This document shows positions 11,676 to 21,933 of a DNA stretch of 64,000 nt, one piece after another (the first letter of the stretch is position 1; the number at the start of each line of letters is the position of its first letter). The position numbers and the translations under genes are program-made. Location: the NCBI GenBank assembly GCA_027575765.1, contig JANBPT010000008.1, positions 83,304-147,303 of the forward strand. The letters are read 5' to 3'. Below the pieces are notes generated by a model. The model did not search any database and was not told the DNA's origin. It saw only the letters and a list, made by a program, of their open reading frames with translations. The stretch comes from Tieghemiomyces parasiticus (lineage: Eukaryota; Kickxellomycota; Dimargaritomycetes; Dimargaritales; Dimargaritaceae).

Positions 11676-13352
11676 CTAGGAAATGAAGTGGTCACGGCAG
11701 TAGAGCACAGCGATCATAGGGGGTCCACAGATCATGCTTAGCCAAAAGAAGATGTTGCCGAGGAGTGGGCGGTTCTTGACGACGGGGTGGCGCGATATGT
11801 AGATCAAGGGGAGCTGAAACATTTGGAGCCCAAATAGGTACAGTCGGACCCGGCCGACGGTGACAATCATGACCAGTTCGTGTAAGCACGACGACAAAAA
11901 GAAGGTGAGCAAGGTGGCGTGGTTCCGCGAGAACTTGTACATGTCGATGGAGTAGTGGTAAATGTGGCGTAGCAAGAAGTGGTGCACGGGCTTGTTCCAC
12001 TTGCGGGCGAACTCGTCAAAAGTCGTGCTGTTCCACCAGTCGTCGTAAAAGTTGCGGTCGGCGAACCGCGTGAGCTCGGCAAACACGTTGCAGATACACT
12101 CGAATATGATGTAAAAGACCAAGAGGTACGAAATCATGACGGGCGTGATGAGTTCCAGGATGGTCATGCCGATGCTGATCCGCGGCAGCTCCTCAACGAT
12201 GGGGATGATATAGTCCTCGAACGTGACGTGGAGTAGGGCGAATACGCCAAAAGTGGCGCATATTTTTTCGGCAAGGTAGGCCGGGCGGAGCTTGGTGATA
12301 CGCGGGTAGTAAATCTCGTAGACCAGCGCCGGAACGAACAGGTAGTCAATGAAATTGGACAGGGTTACGTTACCTGGGTACACCACGTCCCCGGCTGTGA
12401 GATCCTCCTCTAGGTCTGTCATCTCCTCCTGCCAGTCCGGGACGGCGTCGGCCGCAGACTTGTGGGTGGAGGCGACCGAGGCCGGGGGCGACTGGTCGCT
12501 GTCCGACTCGGGCGGTGAAAGGGATGTGGCGGAGGTGGATGGCAGCGAGCCAGCGGGCCGCTGCATGGTTGAGAGTGAGGCAGGGCGGCGGCTGGCCACG
12601 CTAGCCTCGTCGTCCGACGAGGGCGCACCCAATTGGGCCCGCAAATCTGGAGCACTACTAGCGAGCTCGTCGCGGTGCTCCGCGGCCAGTTCCTGCAGGC
12701 GGGCGTGCTTAATAGCCAGCTCGCGGTTACTGGAGATGTACGAATGCATCTTCATGAGGAGGACCAAGGTGTGCAGGAGCAGGACGCCGGTTTGGACCCA
12801 GAACCAGTCGGCATAGGCCAGGCCGATGACGACGCCGCCCAGGAGCAGGCCTTGTAAAATGTGTTGCACGACGTAGGCGGCCATAGAGTCAGCCGAGCAG
12901 ACCCCGTGCACAATCAGCTTTTGCCATGCGAGGGCCAGGAATGTGTAGGCCACGACGGCCAGGTCGGCCAGCATGAGCTCCACTACGTGCTCGGACAGGC
13001 GGATTCCCCAGGCGTTCCGGAGCGGGTACCCGGTCTGTGTAAAGTTGATCACGACCTGGCGGACCACGTAGCAGATCATGGCCATCCAAAAGAGGACGTA
13101 CCACCCGCGCCCCGTATTGTCCGGGGTGAACACTTGGGTGAGGTCGAGGTAAGACGTGCGCGGTTTGAACATGCTGGGCCGATTGCGTCGGATCTTGGCC
13201 TCCCGGGCAACCCGGCGGGGGCTCATGCCGCTGGCCCCCGAGTCCTTTGCAAGCCGACGGAGGCGGAGGGTGCCGGATTCGCCGGGGGCCTGGGCGGCCG
13301 ACTTCTCCTTCCATTGCGCGCTCATGACGGGCGGGCAAGTAGGAGCGGTCAA
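11676..13352 (-). CDS. ARE: Sterol O-acyltransferase (ACAT/ARE, MBOAT family)
   Basis: Single-exon 558-residue membrane-bound O-acyltransferase. It esterifies sterol (or diacylglycerol in the sister DGAT1 family) with fatty acyl-CoA in the ER, filling lipid droplets. The family motif FYDDWWN lies at about residues 434-440 within RFADRNFYDDWWN, followed by EFARKWNKPVHHFLLRH, typical of ARE/SOAT. The catalytic His is in CLHELVM, H491 counted from the first Met. Many hydrophobic helices occupy about 90-220 and 330-555, with an acidic Ser-rich cytosolic loop around 235-325. The YPGNVTLSNFIDYLFVPALV block resembles yeast Are2 more than DGAT1. Two start Mets nine codons apart are possible (13352 or 13325), and the second, MSAQWKE, may be the true one. 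It is convergent with the OB-fold gene, 264 bp away. Confidence 0.9.
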   Translation of the reverse strand: MTAPTCPPVMSAQWKEKSAAQAPGESGTLRLRRLAKDSGASGMSPRRVAREAKIRRNRPSMFKPRTSYLDLTQVFTPDNTGRGWYVLFWMAMICYVVRQVVINFTQTGYPLRNAWGIRLSEHVVELMLADLAVVAYTFLALAWQKLIVHGVCSADSMAAYVVQHILQGLLLGGVVIGLAYADWFWVQTGVLLLHTLVLLMKMHSYISSNRELAIKHARLQELAAEHRDELASSAPDLRAQLGAPSSDDEASVASRRPASLSTMQRPAGSLPSTSATSLSPPESDSDQSPPASVASTHKSAADAVPDWQEEMTDLEEDLTAGDVVYPGNVTLSNFIDYLFVPALVYEIYYPRITKLRPAYLAEKICATFGVFALLHVTFEDYIIPIVEELPRISIGMTILELITPVMISYLLVFYIIFECICNVFAELTRFADRNFYDDWWNSTTFDEFARKWNKPVHHFLLRHIYHYSIDMYKFSRNHATLLTFFLSSCLHELVMIVTVGRVRLYLFGLQMFQLPLIYISRHPVVKNRPLLGNIFFWLSMICGPPMIAVLYCRDHFIS

Positions 13353-13693
13353 AGGTGAGAAACGAAGAGGTGAAAAAGGCAGGGCGCAAGGCTCCGGTGG
13401 GCAGCGGCTGGAATGAGCTTAGGTGGGGCTCGGCGCGGAAACAAAAGCGCCCACGAACGAAACCGCTGGTAGTGCAGACGCACGCTTGCAGGAGTCGGTG
13501 AAACCAGGAAGGCTCCGTCGAGCTGGCGCGTGGCGTGGGAGTTGGCAGAAGAGCCAATCGAAGTGAGACCTAGCGGCGGTGGATATCGGAGCGAAGAGAA
13601 CTGGCGAGTTGGCTTTGACAAGGGCAGATTGCAGACCAGAGCAGCGCAGAGGAGAAGGAGGAATTAGCGGCGGCGACCAACGTCTTCGGTACC

Positions 13694-13703
13694 TATATAT
13701 ATA
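13694..13703 (-). promoter_or_regulatory. TATA box, probably of the acyltransferase gene
   Basis: Ten alternating T/A bases, symmetric on both strands, sit about 340 bp upstream of the acyltransferase start. That would give a 5' leader of about 300 nt, or one containing an intron. No gene on the plus strand competes for it. Confidence 0.45.
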
Positions 13704-15585
13704 GATACTGGAGGAGACCCGAGAGGGCGGAAACGAGTGGCGGGAGAAGAGGGTGAGGAAGCGGGCGAAGGTGCAGCGTGGATGCAGCTAGAGCAGCGGT
13801 CTCTCACGGCCGATGCGGGGGGATTGCCGGCAGGCGCTGGGACGACGATGGTAGGGCGCACTAATAGAAGGGCTGGGAAGGAAGCGTGCAATCGCGCTGC
13901 TGCGGGTGTAGTACGAAGGCCGGTGGCTATGGGCGATGGAGAACCTTCAGTGTACCCGGCCGGAGGCGCCTACCGGATCGTGGCCGAACGATGAGAAGGT
14001 TAATCCGGGGATAGGCAGCCTGGGCCCACACGCGAAAATAGTCTACACAAGGGCGAAAGGGGGGGATGGGCACGACCGGTAGGGGTTAGGCGCGGCGGAT
14101 CACTGCGCTTGGCATGCAAGTCTTGGCGAGGAAGCTGCGTTTTCCAAGGTTGCCACGGGCATCGGTGATAGGCTTAACAGCGATAAGAAAAGAGCCAAGT
14201 GTGCGCCGTATGGCTGGGTAAGAACACTAGGTCAATGTGGGGACGCATTAGGGGGATATCAGAAATGTTTGCATAAAATGGCCCTGTGCAATCCCGGGCG
14301 GCTGGCGAGATTATATACAGCGGCCTGACGGGGTTCGGGTGGGGGTGGAATTAGACATTACTACACGTCCTTGGCACCAACCGACCCCGGGGGTGGACAT
14401 CAATACAGTGAGCTAACGGACCGGGCCACCATCCAGTGGGGCCCACTCGGCCGATGACAAATATACGTCACCCGCTTCGACCTGGTCCCACCGGCCTGCT
14501 TCCTCCCCTCCCGGGCCTTGCCAGCTTTGGGCAGCATCCCATTTGCTAGACGGGGGGCAGGGCCTATCCACACAGTAGGCGGTGCGGTTCGCTACTGCTC
14601 CGGGCACTTTTCCACCACTAGTCGGCCGCTTGAATGCATCGGGACTAAGCTCTGCCGCATAACGTTCCAGATCGCCGGTGGTTTAGACTACGTTCCCATG
14701 GCCGTTATGGTTAGTCCCCGACGGCCTCGACAATAACGGCATGCAGCTTATATTCTATCACCGTTGCTGTGCGATGGGAATTGATCAGAAGGCGATAGGC
14801 ATATGCGGGTGCGGCTCGCTGGCGTATCAAGTTTACACCAACCGCCTGTCCTGCTCAGCTCCCTGTGGACACGCTAGCCAGAGACAGCGGAGAGAGGGTC
14901 TGGCTGACTGCTGATGCCGCCTCCGGGCCGTCTGTCTCGCGGTGCTTGCTTTTGAACTTTTCACCTGCCAGAGCTCATCGCATGAATTGTAGTCGAGAGG
15001 CACGGGGAAAAACAACCCCCCCCCAGCGACTACAACGTACGACCGTTAAATCGAAAAAGGATTTGTCTTGTATAGGATATAGGGTGGCGTGCCCTTGACA
15101 CGAAAACTGGATTGCTGAATGTGGTTCCCAGAAACCCGTGGTGGTGGGAGAAAGGGGAGCACACGTGTCTTACTAACACACTCACGAATACGATCAAGCA
15201 ATGGCCGACCTACGCCACGCTTGCGGGATCCCTAGGACACAGGTTCTTCGGTGTGTGGGGAACGCCCCAGCTTACTTTATTTACAACTGACTAGATTTAC
15301 CAGAGACTTCGCAGCGAGGTGGGCTGGGAGGAAGCCGTCGTAGTCCTTTTCCTAAGACGAGGCAGGAGGGGGGGGGTCCCGGACTATCCTTAAACGCCCA
15401 TTGTGAGCCGTGGGCTGTCAGAGAGCGCCACTATGCTTCACACTCTACTCTTCAGCCGGCCAAACCTTGGTCCCTGCCTCACTAACTAGTCCACATCGGG
15501 AGAAGGATAATCGAGCAGCTGTTGCATTGGGTTGGTAATAAAAAAATATAGGCACCACGCAGTAACGGCTGCCACTCCATATTCG

Positions 15586-15604
15586 GAGAGAGAGAGAGAG
15601 AGAG
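15586..15604. repeat. GA dinucleotide microsatellite
   Basis: A perfect GA/AG run of 19 nt continues directly into a seven-base G run. It lies about 85 bp beyond the stop codon of the STK11IP-like gene, outside any coding region. Confidence 0.9.
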
Positions 15605-15687
15605 GGGGGGGTGGAGGTGGAGAAAATCCCTCTATTTGATAGTGGCCAAGTTAAGCAAAAGAATCCACTCAACCCACCCGGCTGCGT

Positions 15688-18600
15688 TTATGGTGATGCA
15701 GGCGGCGGCAAGACCTCATCCACGAATTCTACGTGCGGCGAGAGCTGTTCCAGATGGTGGAGCGCCTCGACAAACTCGGAAGCGCTCGCCGCCGTGGTGA
15801 AGAGTAGGGGCCATTCGAACGTCTCGGCGTCAGGGTCCGCAAGCTTCTCCTCGACTCCCTTCGGCCTAGCCATCTCGGCGGCCATCCCAGGCTTGGAGTT
15901 GACGTCTTCACCTTCCGTCTCCGAACTCCCGGGTATACCCGCAGCCTCGTCTTCCGGATCGGACGGGTGGGCCGCCGCCGCCGCCACCACCGTCGCCTGG
16001 TCACCCCGGCGTCCGTCTCCAGTATCGATAGCAATGGCCCTGTTGTCTGGGTCCGCCTCTCCCTCCACCGTTTCCGCACCGGTTTCCGGCTTGCCATGGT
16101 CAAAGGTGAGGATTACCCAATGGGTCCACCCGCTGGCCGTAACCCCATCAAGCGGAGGTGCCGCGGCCCAGGGGTCCCACATGCCCGTGCCCTCGCACTC
16201 CAACCAGGCTAGATAGGCGTCCGACCCGGCCGCGACCCCCGGTGCGATACAGCACCGTCCCGACGTGACCCGACGCAAGGCCGCTACCGGCAGCGCTGCG
16301 TAGTACGGGTGGTACTGCGGGATACGGTGGGCCAGTAGTTCCGTACGCACGGCGCGTTTGGCCCGGGTGGCGGTATAGGTAAACTGCGACGCGTCCGGCG
16401 GTGTCGCTGCTTGGTTCGACCCCACCGCACCATTAGCCTCGGCCTCCGCCTCAGCGGCGACGGGTAATTCGTCCTCCACCTTGGCCACCTGCTGTTGCGC
16501 CAACTTGTCCTGATAGAGATCGGTGAGGGCCGGGATGGCCGGCGGCCACACGTCGTGGCGGTCACCCACCAGGTACATGAAACCGGGCGTGACCACGCAG
16601 GCGCAGGTCACCAGGCGTGGTGCCGCGCCGTCCTGGTCCATGGGTCGCCGGGTGGGCCCACGTAGCCAGCCCACTAGGTAGTACAGTTTGAGGAACTCGA
16701 AGGTTACCTTATCGACCACCACGTCGTCACCGCTGGCCGGGTCGACCCAGGAGTGGGTACCGGCCGCCCGTAGGGCCCGCGTCAGGCGGGCACGGTCGTC
16801 CATGGTGAGGTATGGGTTACCCGGTTTCGCTAGCTCCCGGTCTTTTCCACCCTCACCCTCCTCCGCGTTGGGAATGCACAGGCCCGGTCGTAAAAACACG
16901 GTATCGCGGAGGTTATGAATGGCCCACTCGATATCGTGGTTAACAGCCCGCACCCGACGGTCCACGACATGTACATCGGCCTCGTAGCACTGCACCACGA
17001 AGGCGTTGAGGAAATCGGAACAAGCCAAGCGGTCGCGGATCAGTACGGTCACCGATGCGGCTGAACCGGCCACCGTCCCATCGACCTCCGCCTGTGGGCC
17101 CTGAGCGGGATCGATCGAGGGTGGGGGACGTTGGCCCTTCGTATGGGTGGCCGGGGTGGAGGCAGCCTGGGCAACCTGGGCGGTGGTAGACGCAGAGCCC
17201 GTCGCTGAGTGATGGTGGGCGGCTAACCCGTCCCCAGACGAGGCCGTGGCGGTTCCCGCCGCGGCCTGTTGGGCATTGCCGGGGAGGGCAAAATGGAACG
17301 TCAGGGCCTGACGATGGGGCTTGACGTCCACCCGCTGGATGGTGGCGAAATCGATCGTGTAGGCGGGTTGGAGGTACTGCCCCGGCTGGTGATCCCACCG
17401 GGCCCAAAGGGTGCGGAGGTGGGCCGTCACATTCCCAGGCGTCGAGCGAAGGGCCTCTCCCGTGCGGCGGTAAAAGGCGGGTGCGAAAGTGAAGAGGTAG
17501 ATGCGCTGGTTACTCAAAGCCAAAAAGGCCGGTCGTTCGGCAGCGCCAACCTTAGGTGCGTGGGCCGGCCACGCCGGGTCGTCCGGGGCATCCGATGGCA
17601 CGGTGGTGGCGGCTTCCTTGGTATTTGGATAAGGCGCGGCCGGTGGGGATGACCACGAAACCGGTAGCAGGCTCCACCGCGAAGGTGCGGTCCCCGTATT
17701 AGTAACGGAAGCGGTTCCCGGGGCGGACGGGACCTCTGCCGTAAAGAACGGCGGCAGTTGGCGGACGTAGGCGGCGGGAATCCACATCAGGAGGCGCTCA
17801 GATGTGTCGGAAAACACGTCCAGGCTCAAAAACAGACGCGTCGCGTTCGTGGCGGTCTGGAACGGCAGGCGTAGCGGAGCCTCCGTACGCTCCCCGCCGC
17901 CTCTGTGGACCAGGGTGTGGGGCAAGGCGGAGGCCCACGGCGGTAGGCCGGTGTCCTTGTCGGTACTCGGGTCGTTTTCAGGGGCCGTAAAGGCTGGTGG
18001 CGAGGCCTGGGAGCTAGGGGCTTGCATGGCAGCTGAAACTGCCGGATGATCAGGGGCGCCTAGGCCGGGGGACCGGGCCATCCCGAACGGGTGGGTGAGA
18101 GCCCCCACGGTCGACATGGCGAGGTGAGGGATTTCACCGACCGCATGGGCGGTTGCCGTGGTCAGATTCGATAATGGCGAAGCCCAGGCAATCAGAGGGC
18201 TAGACCAGTCCGTACCCGATCCGTCGGTAGGTACGGTCGCCTTAGCAACCGCCGAAGTCGCCATCGTCTCCGTCGCCGCGGCGCCGGTGTCGTCCACACC
18301 GCCATAAAATTCAACAAGGTACGTGCTGTGGCACTGCGGACATGTCGGTTCGGGCGGCGGTCCGTCGTCAGTCACGGCGGGTGGCCCAGTGACGGTCGTG
18401 TTGGCCACCCATACGGCCGGACTCATGGGCAGCGGGTCGGGTGGGATCAAGCTGGCCGGGGGCTCAATACTACCAGCCCAGGCGCAACGTAGGCAACGGG
18501 CCTGCTTGCAAACCTCGCGGGGCCGGCCGGCCCGCCAGTTGGCAGTCTGCCATGTCCGGACGGTACCCGTTAGCTGAGCCAGTTTGGCGGGGGTGACCCG

Positions 18601-21600
18601 GCGGCGGGCCCGGGCCTGGCCAGATGCGTTTGGCGGGACTCGGTCAGATTCGTCCGAAGGGCCGGCGGTTATGTGCAGACGTAGTTCAAGCCGGTACGGA
18701 GCGTCGAACGAGGCCGTTTTAAAGTCGAGATACAGGGTCACGTCCGTCGCCGATTCGTCCGAAACCGTGGCGGTGATGAGAGAACTGAGCGGATGACGGG
18801 CTACGACCGATGGGTGCTGCGGGTCCTCATCATCGAGCTCCAGCAGTTCAGCATCGGGTACGGCGTCGGCGACCTCGGTCATAGGGGTGAACGCCAAAGC
18901 GCCGCCCCGAGCCGAGTCAGGTTGGCGACGTCGAAATTTACCATGCGCAGGCACCAAGTCATAGGCCACGACCGTTGCGCCCAGCAACACGGAACCTGGT
19001 GCGTAGAGGGTGGGCGGTGGCGAATCGGGTGCCTCCGAAGGGCCCTTCGGCTCGGCTACCTTGGGTGAGTTTGTGGTTGACGTGGTGGAGGTGCTAATAC
19101 GCGGGTTACGCGGTTCATTTCTCATCGGTATCGGACGATTCGTAGCAGGTGACGTAGCACGCGGGGGTAAGAGAGGAGGTTGCTCCGGGTCAGACCCCCG
19201 ACGTTGTAGAGATGGTGGTGGTGGCGGCGAAGGCGGGATTAGGGGTGGTGTAGGGAACAGGAAGTCGGGCAGGGTCGGAGTCGTTTCGATATCGGAACCT
19301 TCGTCGGCTGACGCGGTGGGGTCACCATGACCGGCAGCGGTAGCTCCTTCTGAAAACGTCCCGGACGAGGAGGCGCGCTTGGGGTCTGCAGTCTGCATCT
19401 CACGGAACACCTTAAGCCATGTTGACCCAGCCTGCTCACGCATCGTCTCAATCCGCTGGCGGTACTTTTCGGTACCGGGGCGAAGGCTGCTAAGGGCGGA
19501 CGACCGGCAGGACCCCGTCGGAGAACCTGGTCGATGGGACGGGCGGGTCGGTTCGAAGCTTGGCGAGTTGAGGGGCATCTGGGCACTCTCTTGCTCGAAT
19601 ACGGAGCTGAACGGGCGGCCGGCTGTCATGGTGGAGGCGGTACGGGATCGGCCAAGGCGACCTGGGGACGCGGTGTCCGGTTGGAGGGACGCTGGGGGTG
19701 ACCAGAGTGACCCCGGGGCCCCGCTGAGCCGGTTGACTTCCAGGGCGCGGAGGACGGACCGTCGTTCTGGGAGGGTACCAACAGGGGATCCCCCGGCGGA
19801 GGTTACGGCGCTGGCCGGTTCGGATCCGTTGAGCCGACGGGGCGGTGGTGGGCACGCGACAGCTATTGAATTAGGCCCTGGGATGGCGATCCCCTGCGTG
19901 ATGCTGGGCCGCCCGATTTCAGGGGACAGAGCTGGCGCTGGTTCGTCCTCGACCGGATCACTGATTACAGCCAACCGGACCCGGTCGCGGCCGCCTTGGT
20001 GGTGGTGGTGGTGGTAACTGGTTTTGCCGAGAGCCCGGTTCAGGGTTGACGCCCGCGGGACAGAGGGACTGTGGCGACCCGTCAGTGAAGCAATCAGTGG
20101 GGGGCTCCCGGAGTGACTGACTGACACCGACCGCCGCACGGTGCGAGTTGGAGTGACCCCCGCGGTCAATGTGGTATTGCCCTTCCGGCCCACTGAATGG
20201 GACACCAAAGCGGGCGGGGCCACCGGGCCGGTGAGAGAGTTGACTGAAAGCATCCCATGCGTGGCCGACGACGACGCCACCTCAGGCTCGTCGTAACGGT
20301 CAAACAGGGCGCGCAGATGCTTGGTCTCGCTGGCGTCGGGCAAGCGGCCATCCAGCCGTACAGCCACACCCTTGGCCTGGAAAGCGAAGAAGACGGGGAC
20401 GTAAGGGTGTGAGTGGTGGCAAACGTAGGGGTTTCCGGCCAGCCACACCGACCGTAGGAGCGGAAGGCCGACCAGTTGGAGGAACGGGTCGCGGTCAGCG
20501 ATGGCATTGTCCCGCACGTCCAATTCCTCGAGGGCCCACAGTTTGGCGAGACCCCGCAGCTCCGTCAGTTGGTTGCCGCGCAGGCTGAGATGGGTCACCT
20601 GGCCCAGGACAAGCCCCAAGTCGCGGGCTACGGTGAGACGGTTGTAGCTCAGGTCCAGACTGCGCAGCGCCACGAGCGTACGTAGGGTATCTGGGACGAT
20701 GGTAAGGTGGTTATGGGCCAGTGACAGTCGCACACAGGTCGTGAGCCACCGGGTGAGGGCCATCGGCAGGGTTGTCACGGCGTTGCGGCCCAGATCTAGG
20801 TGGCGTAAGGTAACCCAAGGTGGGTCGGCGGGGGCCGCTGGATTTGTTCCTTCGCGGAGAAGTCGGTCCGGAGTGCCGTCGAATCCTTGTGCGATGCGTA
20901 GGGATTCCAGTTGACGGGCCAGCCGTGGCCAATCCCGGACGGAGTCCACAGCTACCGCGGCGAGTTCAAGGTGGATGAGGTGGGAAAAAGGGGCTAGACT
21001 AACCGGGCCTGGGGCAACCGGTAAGACCCCATTAGGGTTTGGAAGATTGACCAGGCGGAGGGCCGGGACGTAGTGGAAGAAGGTAAGTAGCCACCGCAGT
21101 TCAGCCTCGACGGGGGAGGCGGTCGATCGGCCGCTCGAGCCGGTGGCCGGGGCAGGTAAGTTGAGCAGCCGGTACCATGCGACCCGGTTGGTGAGGGCCC
21201 CGGTAGTACCGCCGGGCAGATTACACGCGAGGCAGGCGGCCCGGTCGTGAACCCTAGGGTCGTCCTCGTCGGCCGTGGCGGAAGCCGAGGTGGCCAACTC
21301 GTCACCGTCTACACCTGCTCGGTACGCGTCGTCAGTATCTCGTAGGTCAAGCAGTCTAAAGGTCTGGGCGGCGGCCAAGACCGTGTGCAAATGGGCCAGC
21401 TGCAAGGTGCAAACCGGGAAGGCACGCGCGGTACGATAGGCGTCATAGGGAAGCTGGGCCAGGGTCACGGCGTTATTAGGTCCCGCTGGATCCCGGGGAC
21501 CTGTACCGGTCGCGGCCTCCAGGGGAACCACGTCATCAGCCAAAGTGTGGTCGGCGGGGCTGTCAGTTAGCTTCGTAGCATTGGAGGGTGCCGAATTCCC

Positions 21601-21933
21601 GGCTGGATTGGACGGCCCCGTGGAGCCGACGAAGGGCGCCAAGGTCGGTGCAGGTTCTGCGGCACGAAAGTACCGTTTCCAGGTAGTCCACTGCCACAAG
21701 GTCGCTGTCGGGGCCTGGCGGCTCGCGGCTCCGCGTTCCCCTTCGGGACCGAGTAGAGCGGTCAACCCCGGGACTTTGTCAAAAGTTAGTGGTGGGTCGG
21801 TACTCAACCGGCCTTCGTCGCCATTGTAGTGTAGGGTGGCTGGTAAGCGATCCAACTGGTCTGTGAGATGGCGCACCAGTGTCCGGATGAGCTGGGCGTC
21901 GTCTTCCGAGAAGTGGAAGGTATTGGCGGACAT
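15688..21933 (-). CDS. STK11IP: STK11IP (LIP1)-like giant LRR / zinc-ribbon / PH-like protein
   Basis: Single-exon ORF of 2081 residues. Leucine-rich repeats run from about 376 to 500 (LRHLDLGRN, LRSLDLSYNRL, VTHLSLRGNQL, LEELDVRDN), capped by a VWLAGNPYVCHHSHPY block and LDGRLPD, as in human STK11IP. A helical RIETMREQAGSTWLKVF segment (about 840) matches the conserved stretch after the LRRs. A zinc ribbon pairs CLRC near 1145 with CPQC near 1198. Then come RLFLSLDVFSDTSERLL (about 1370) and ALSNQRIYLFTFAP (about 1475), both with counterparts in the human PH-like region. Human STK11IP binds LKB1, sits on lysosomes and is an mTORC1 substrate affecting V-ATPase. Here it is almost twice that length (human about 1,100) because of disordered Pro/Ser/Ala linkers and a His run near 640. 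Orthology follows from domain order and motifs; the function in fungi is inferred. Confidence 0.85.
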   Translation of the reverse strand: MSANTFHFSEDDAQLIRTLVRHLTDQLDRLPATLHYNGDEGRLSTDPPLTFDKVPGLTALLGPEGERGAASRQAPTATLWQWTTWKRYFRAAEPAPTLAPFVGSTGPSNPAGNSAPSNATKLTDSPADHTLADDVVPLEAATGTGPRDPAGPNNAVTLAQLPYDAYRTARAFPVCTLQLAHLHTVLAAAQTFRLLDLRDTDDAYRAGVDGDELATSASATADEDDPRVHDRAACLACNLPGGTTGALTNRVAWYRLLNLPAPATGSSGRSTASPVEAELRWLLTFFHYVPALRLVNLPNPNGVLPVAPGPVSLAPFSHLIHLELAAVAVDSVRDWPRLARQLESLRIAQGFDGTPDRLLREGTNPAAPADPPWVTLRHLDLGRNAVTTLPMALTRWLTTCVRLSLAHNHLTIVPDTLRTLVALRSLDLSYNRLTVARDLGLVLGQVTHLSLRGNQLTELRGLAKLWALEELDVRDNAIADRDPFLQLVGLPLLRSVWLAGNPYVCHHSHPYVPVFFAFQAKGVAVRLDGRLPDASETKHLRALFDRYDEPEVASSSATHGMLSVNSLTGPVAPPALVSHSVGRKGNTTLTAGVTPTRTVRRSVSVSHSGSPPLIASLTGRHSPSVPRASTLNRALGKTSYHHHHHQGGRDRVRLAVISDPVEDEPAPALSPEIGRPSITQGIAIPGPNSIAVACPPPPRRLNGSEPASAVTSAGGSPVGTLPERRSVLRALEVNRLSGAPGSLWSPPASLQPDTASPGRLGRSRTASTMTAGRPFSSVFEQESAQMPLNSPSFEPTRPSHRPGSPTGSCRSSALSSLRPGTEKYRQRIETMREQAGSTWLKVFREMQTADPKRASSSGTFSEGATAAGHGDPTASADEGSDIETTPTLPDFLFPTPPLIPPSPPPPPSLQRRGSDPEQPPLLPPRATSPATNRPIPMRNEPRNPRISTSTTSTTNSPKVAEPKGPSEAPDSPPPTLYAPGSVLLGATVVAYDLVPAHGKFRRRQPDSARGGALAFTPMTEVADAVPDAELLELDDEDPQHPSVVARHPLSSLITATVSDESATDVTLYLDFKTASFDAPYRLELRLHITAGPSDESDRVPPNASGQARARRRVTPAKLAQLTGTVRTWQTANWRAGRPREVCKQARCLRCAWAGSIEPPASLIPPDPLPMSPAVWVANTTVTGPPAVTDDGPPPEPTCPQCHSTYLVEFYGGVDDTGAAATETMATSAVAKATVPTDGSGTDWSSPLIAWASPLSNLTTATAHAVGEIPHLAMSTVGALTHPFGMARSPGLGAPDHPAVSAAMQAPSSQASPPAFTAPENDPSTDKDTGLPPWASALPHTLVHRGGGERTEAPLRLPFQTATNATRLFLSLDVFSDTSERLLMWIPAAYVRQLPPFFTAEVPSAPGTASVTNTGTAPSRWSLLPVSWSSPPAAPYPNTKEAATTVPSDAPDDPAWPAHAPKVGAAERPAFLALSNQRIYLFTFAPAFYRRTGEALRSTPGNVTAHLRTLWARWDHQPGQYLQPAYTIDFATIQRVDVKPHRQALTFHFALPGNAQQAAAGTATASSGDGLAAHHHSATGSASTTAQVAQAASTPATHTKGQRPPPSIDPAQGPQAEVDGTVAGSAASVTVLIRDRLACSDFLNAFVVQCYEADVHVVDRRVRAVNHDIEWAIHNLRDTVFLRPGLCIPNAEEGEGGKDRELAKPGNPYLTMDDRARLTRALRAAGTHSWVDPASGDDVVVDKVTFEFLKLYYLVGWLRGPTRRPMDQDGAAPRLVTCACVVTPGFMYLVGDRHDVWPPAIPALTDLYQDKLAQQQVAKVEDELPVAAEAEAEANGAVGSNQAATPPDASQFTYTATRAKRAVRTELLAHRIPQYHPYYAALPVAALRRVTSGRCCIAPGVAAGSDAYLAWLECEGTGMWDPWAAAPPLDGVTASGWTHWVILTFDHGKPETGAETVEGEADPDNRAIAIDTGDGRRGDQATVVAAAAAHPSDPEDEAAGIPGSSETEGEDVNSKPGMAAEMARPKGVEEKLADPDAETFEWPLLFTTAASASEFVEALHHLEQLSPHVEFVDEVLPPPASP

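Larger units (their letters stand above)
13353..15687. other. Intergenic, acyltransferase promoter and STK11IP 3' side
   Basis: This 2.3 kb lies between the acyltransferase start and the stop of the STK11IP-like gene, both on the minus strand. It holds the TATA box at 13694-13703 and a GA microsatellite followed by a G run at 15586-15611. Short ORFs here (for example 13737-13994) show no domain and are not called. Confidence 0.5.
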
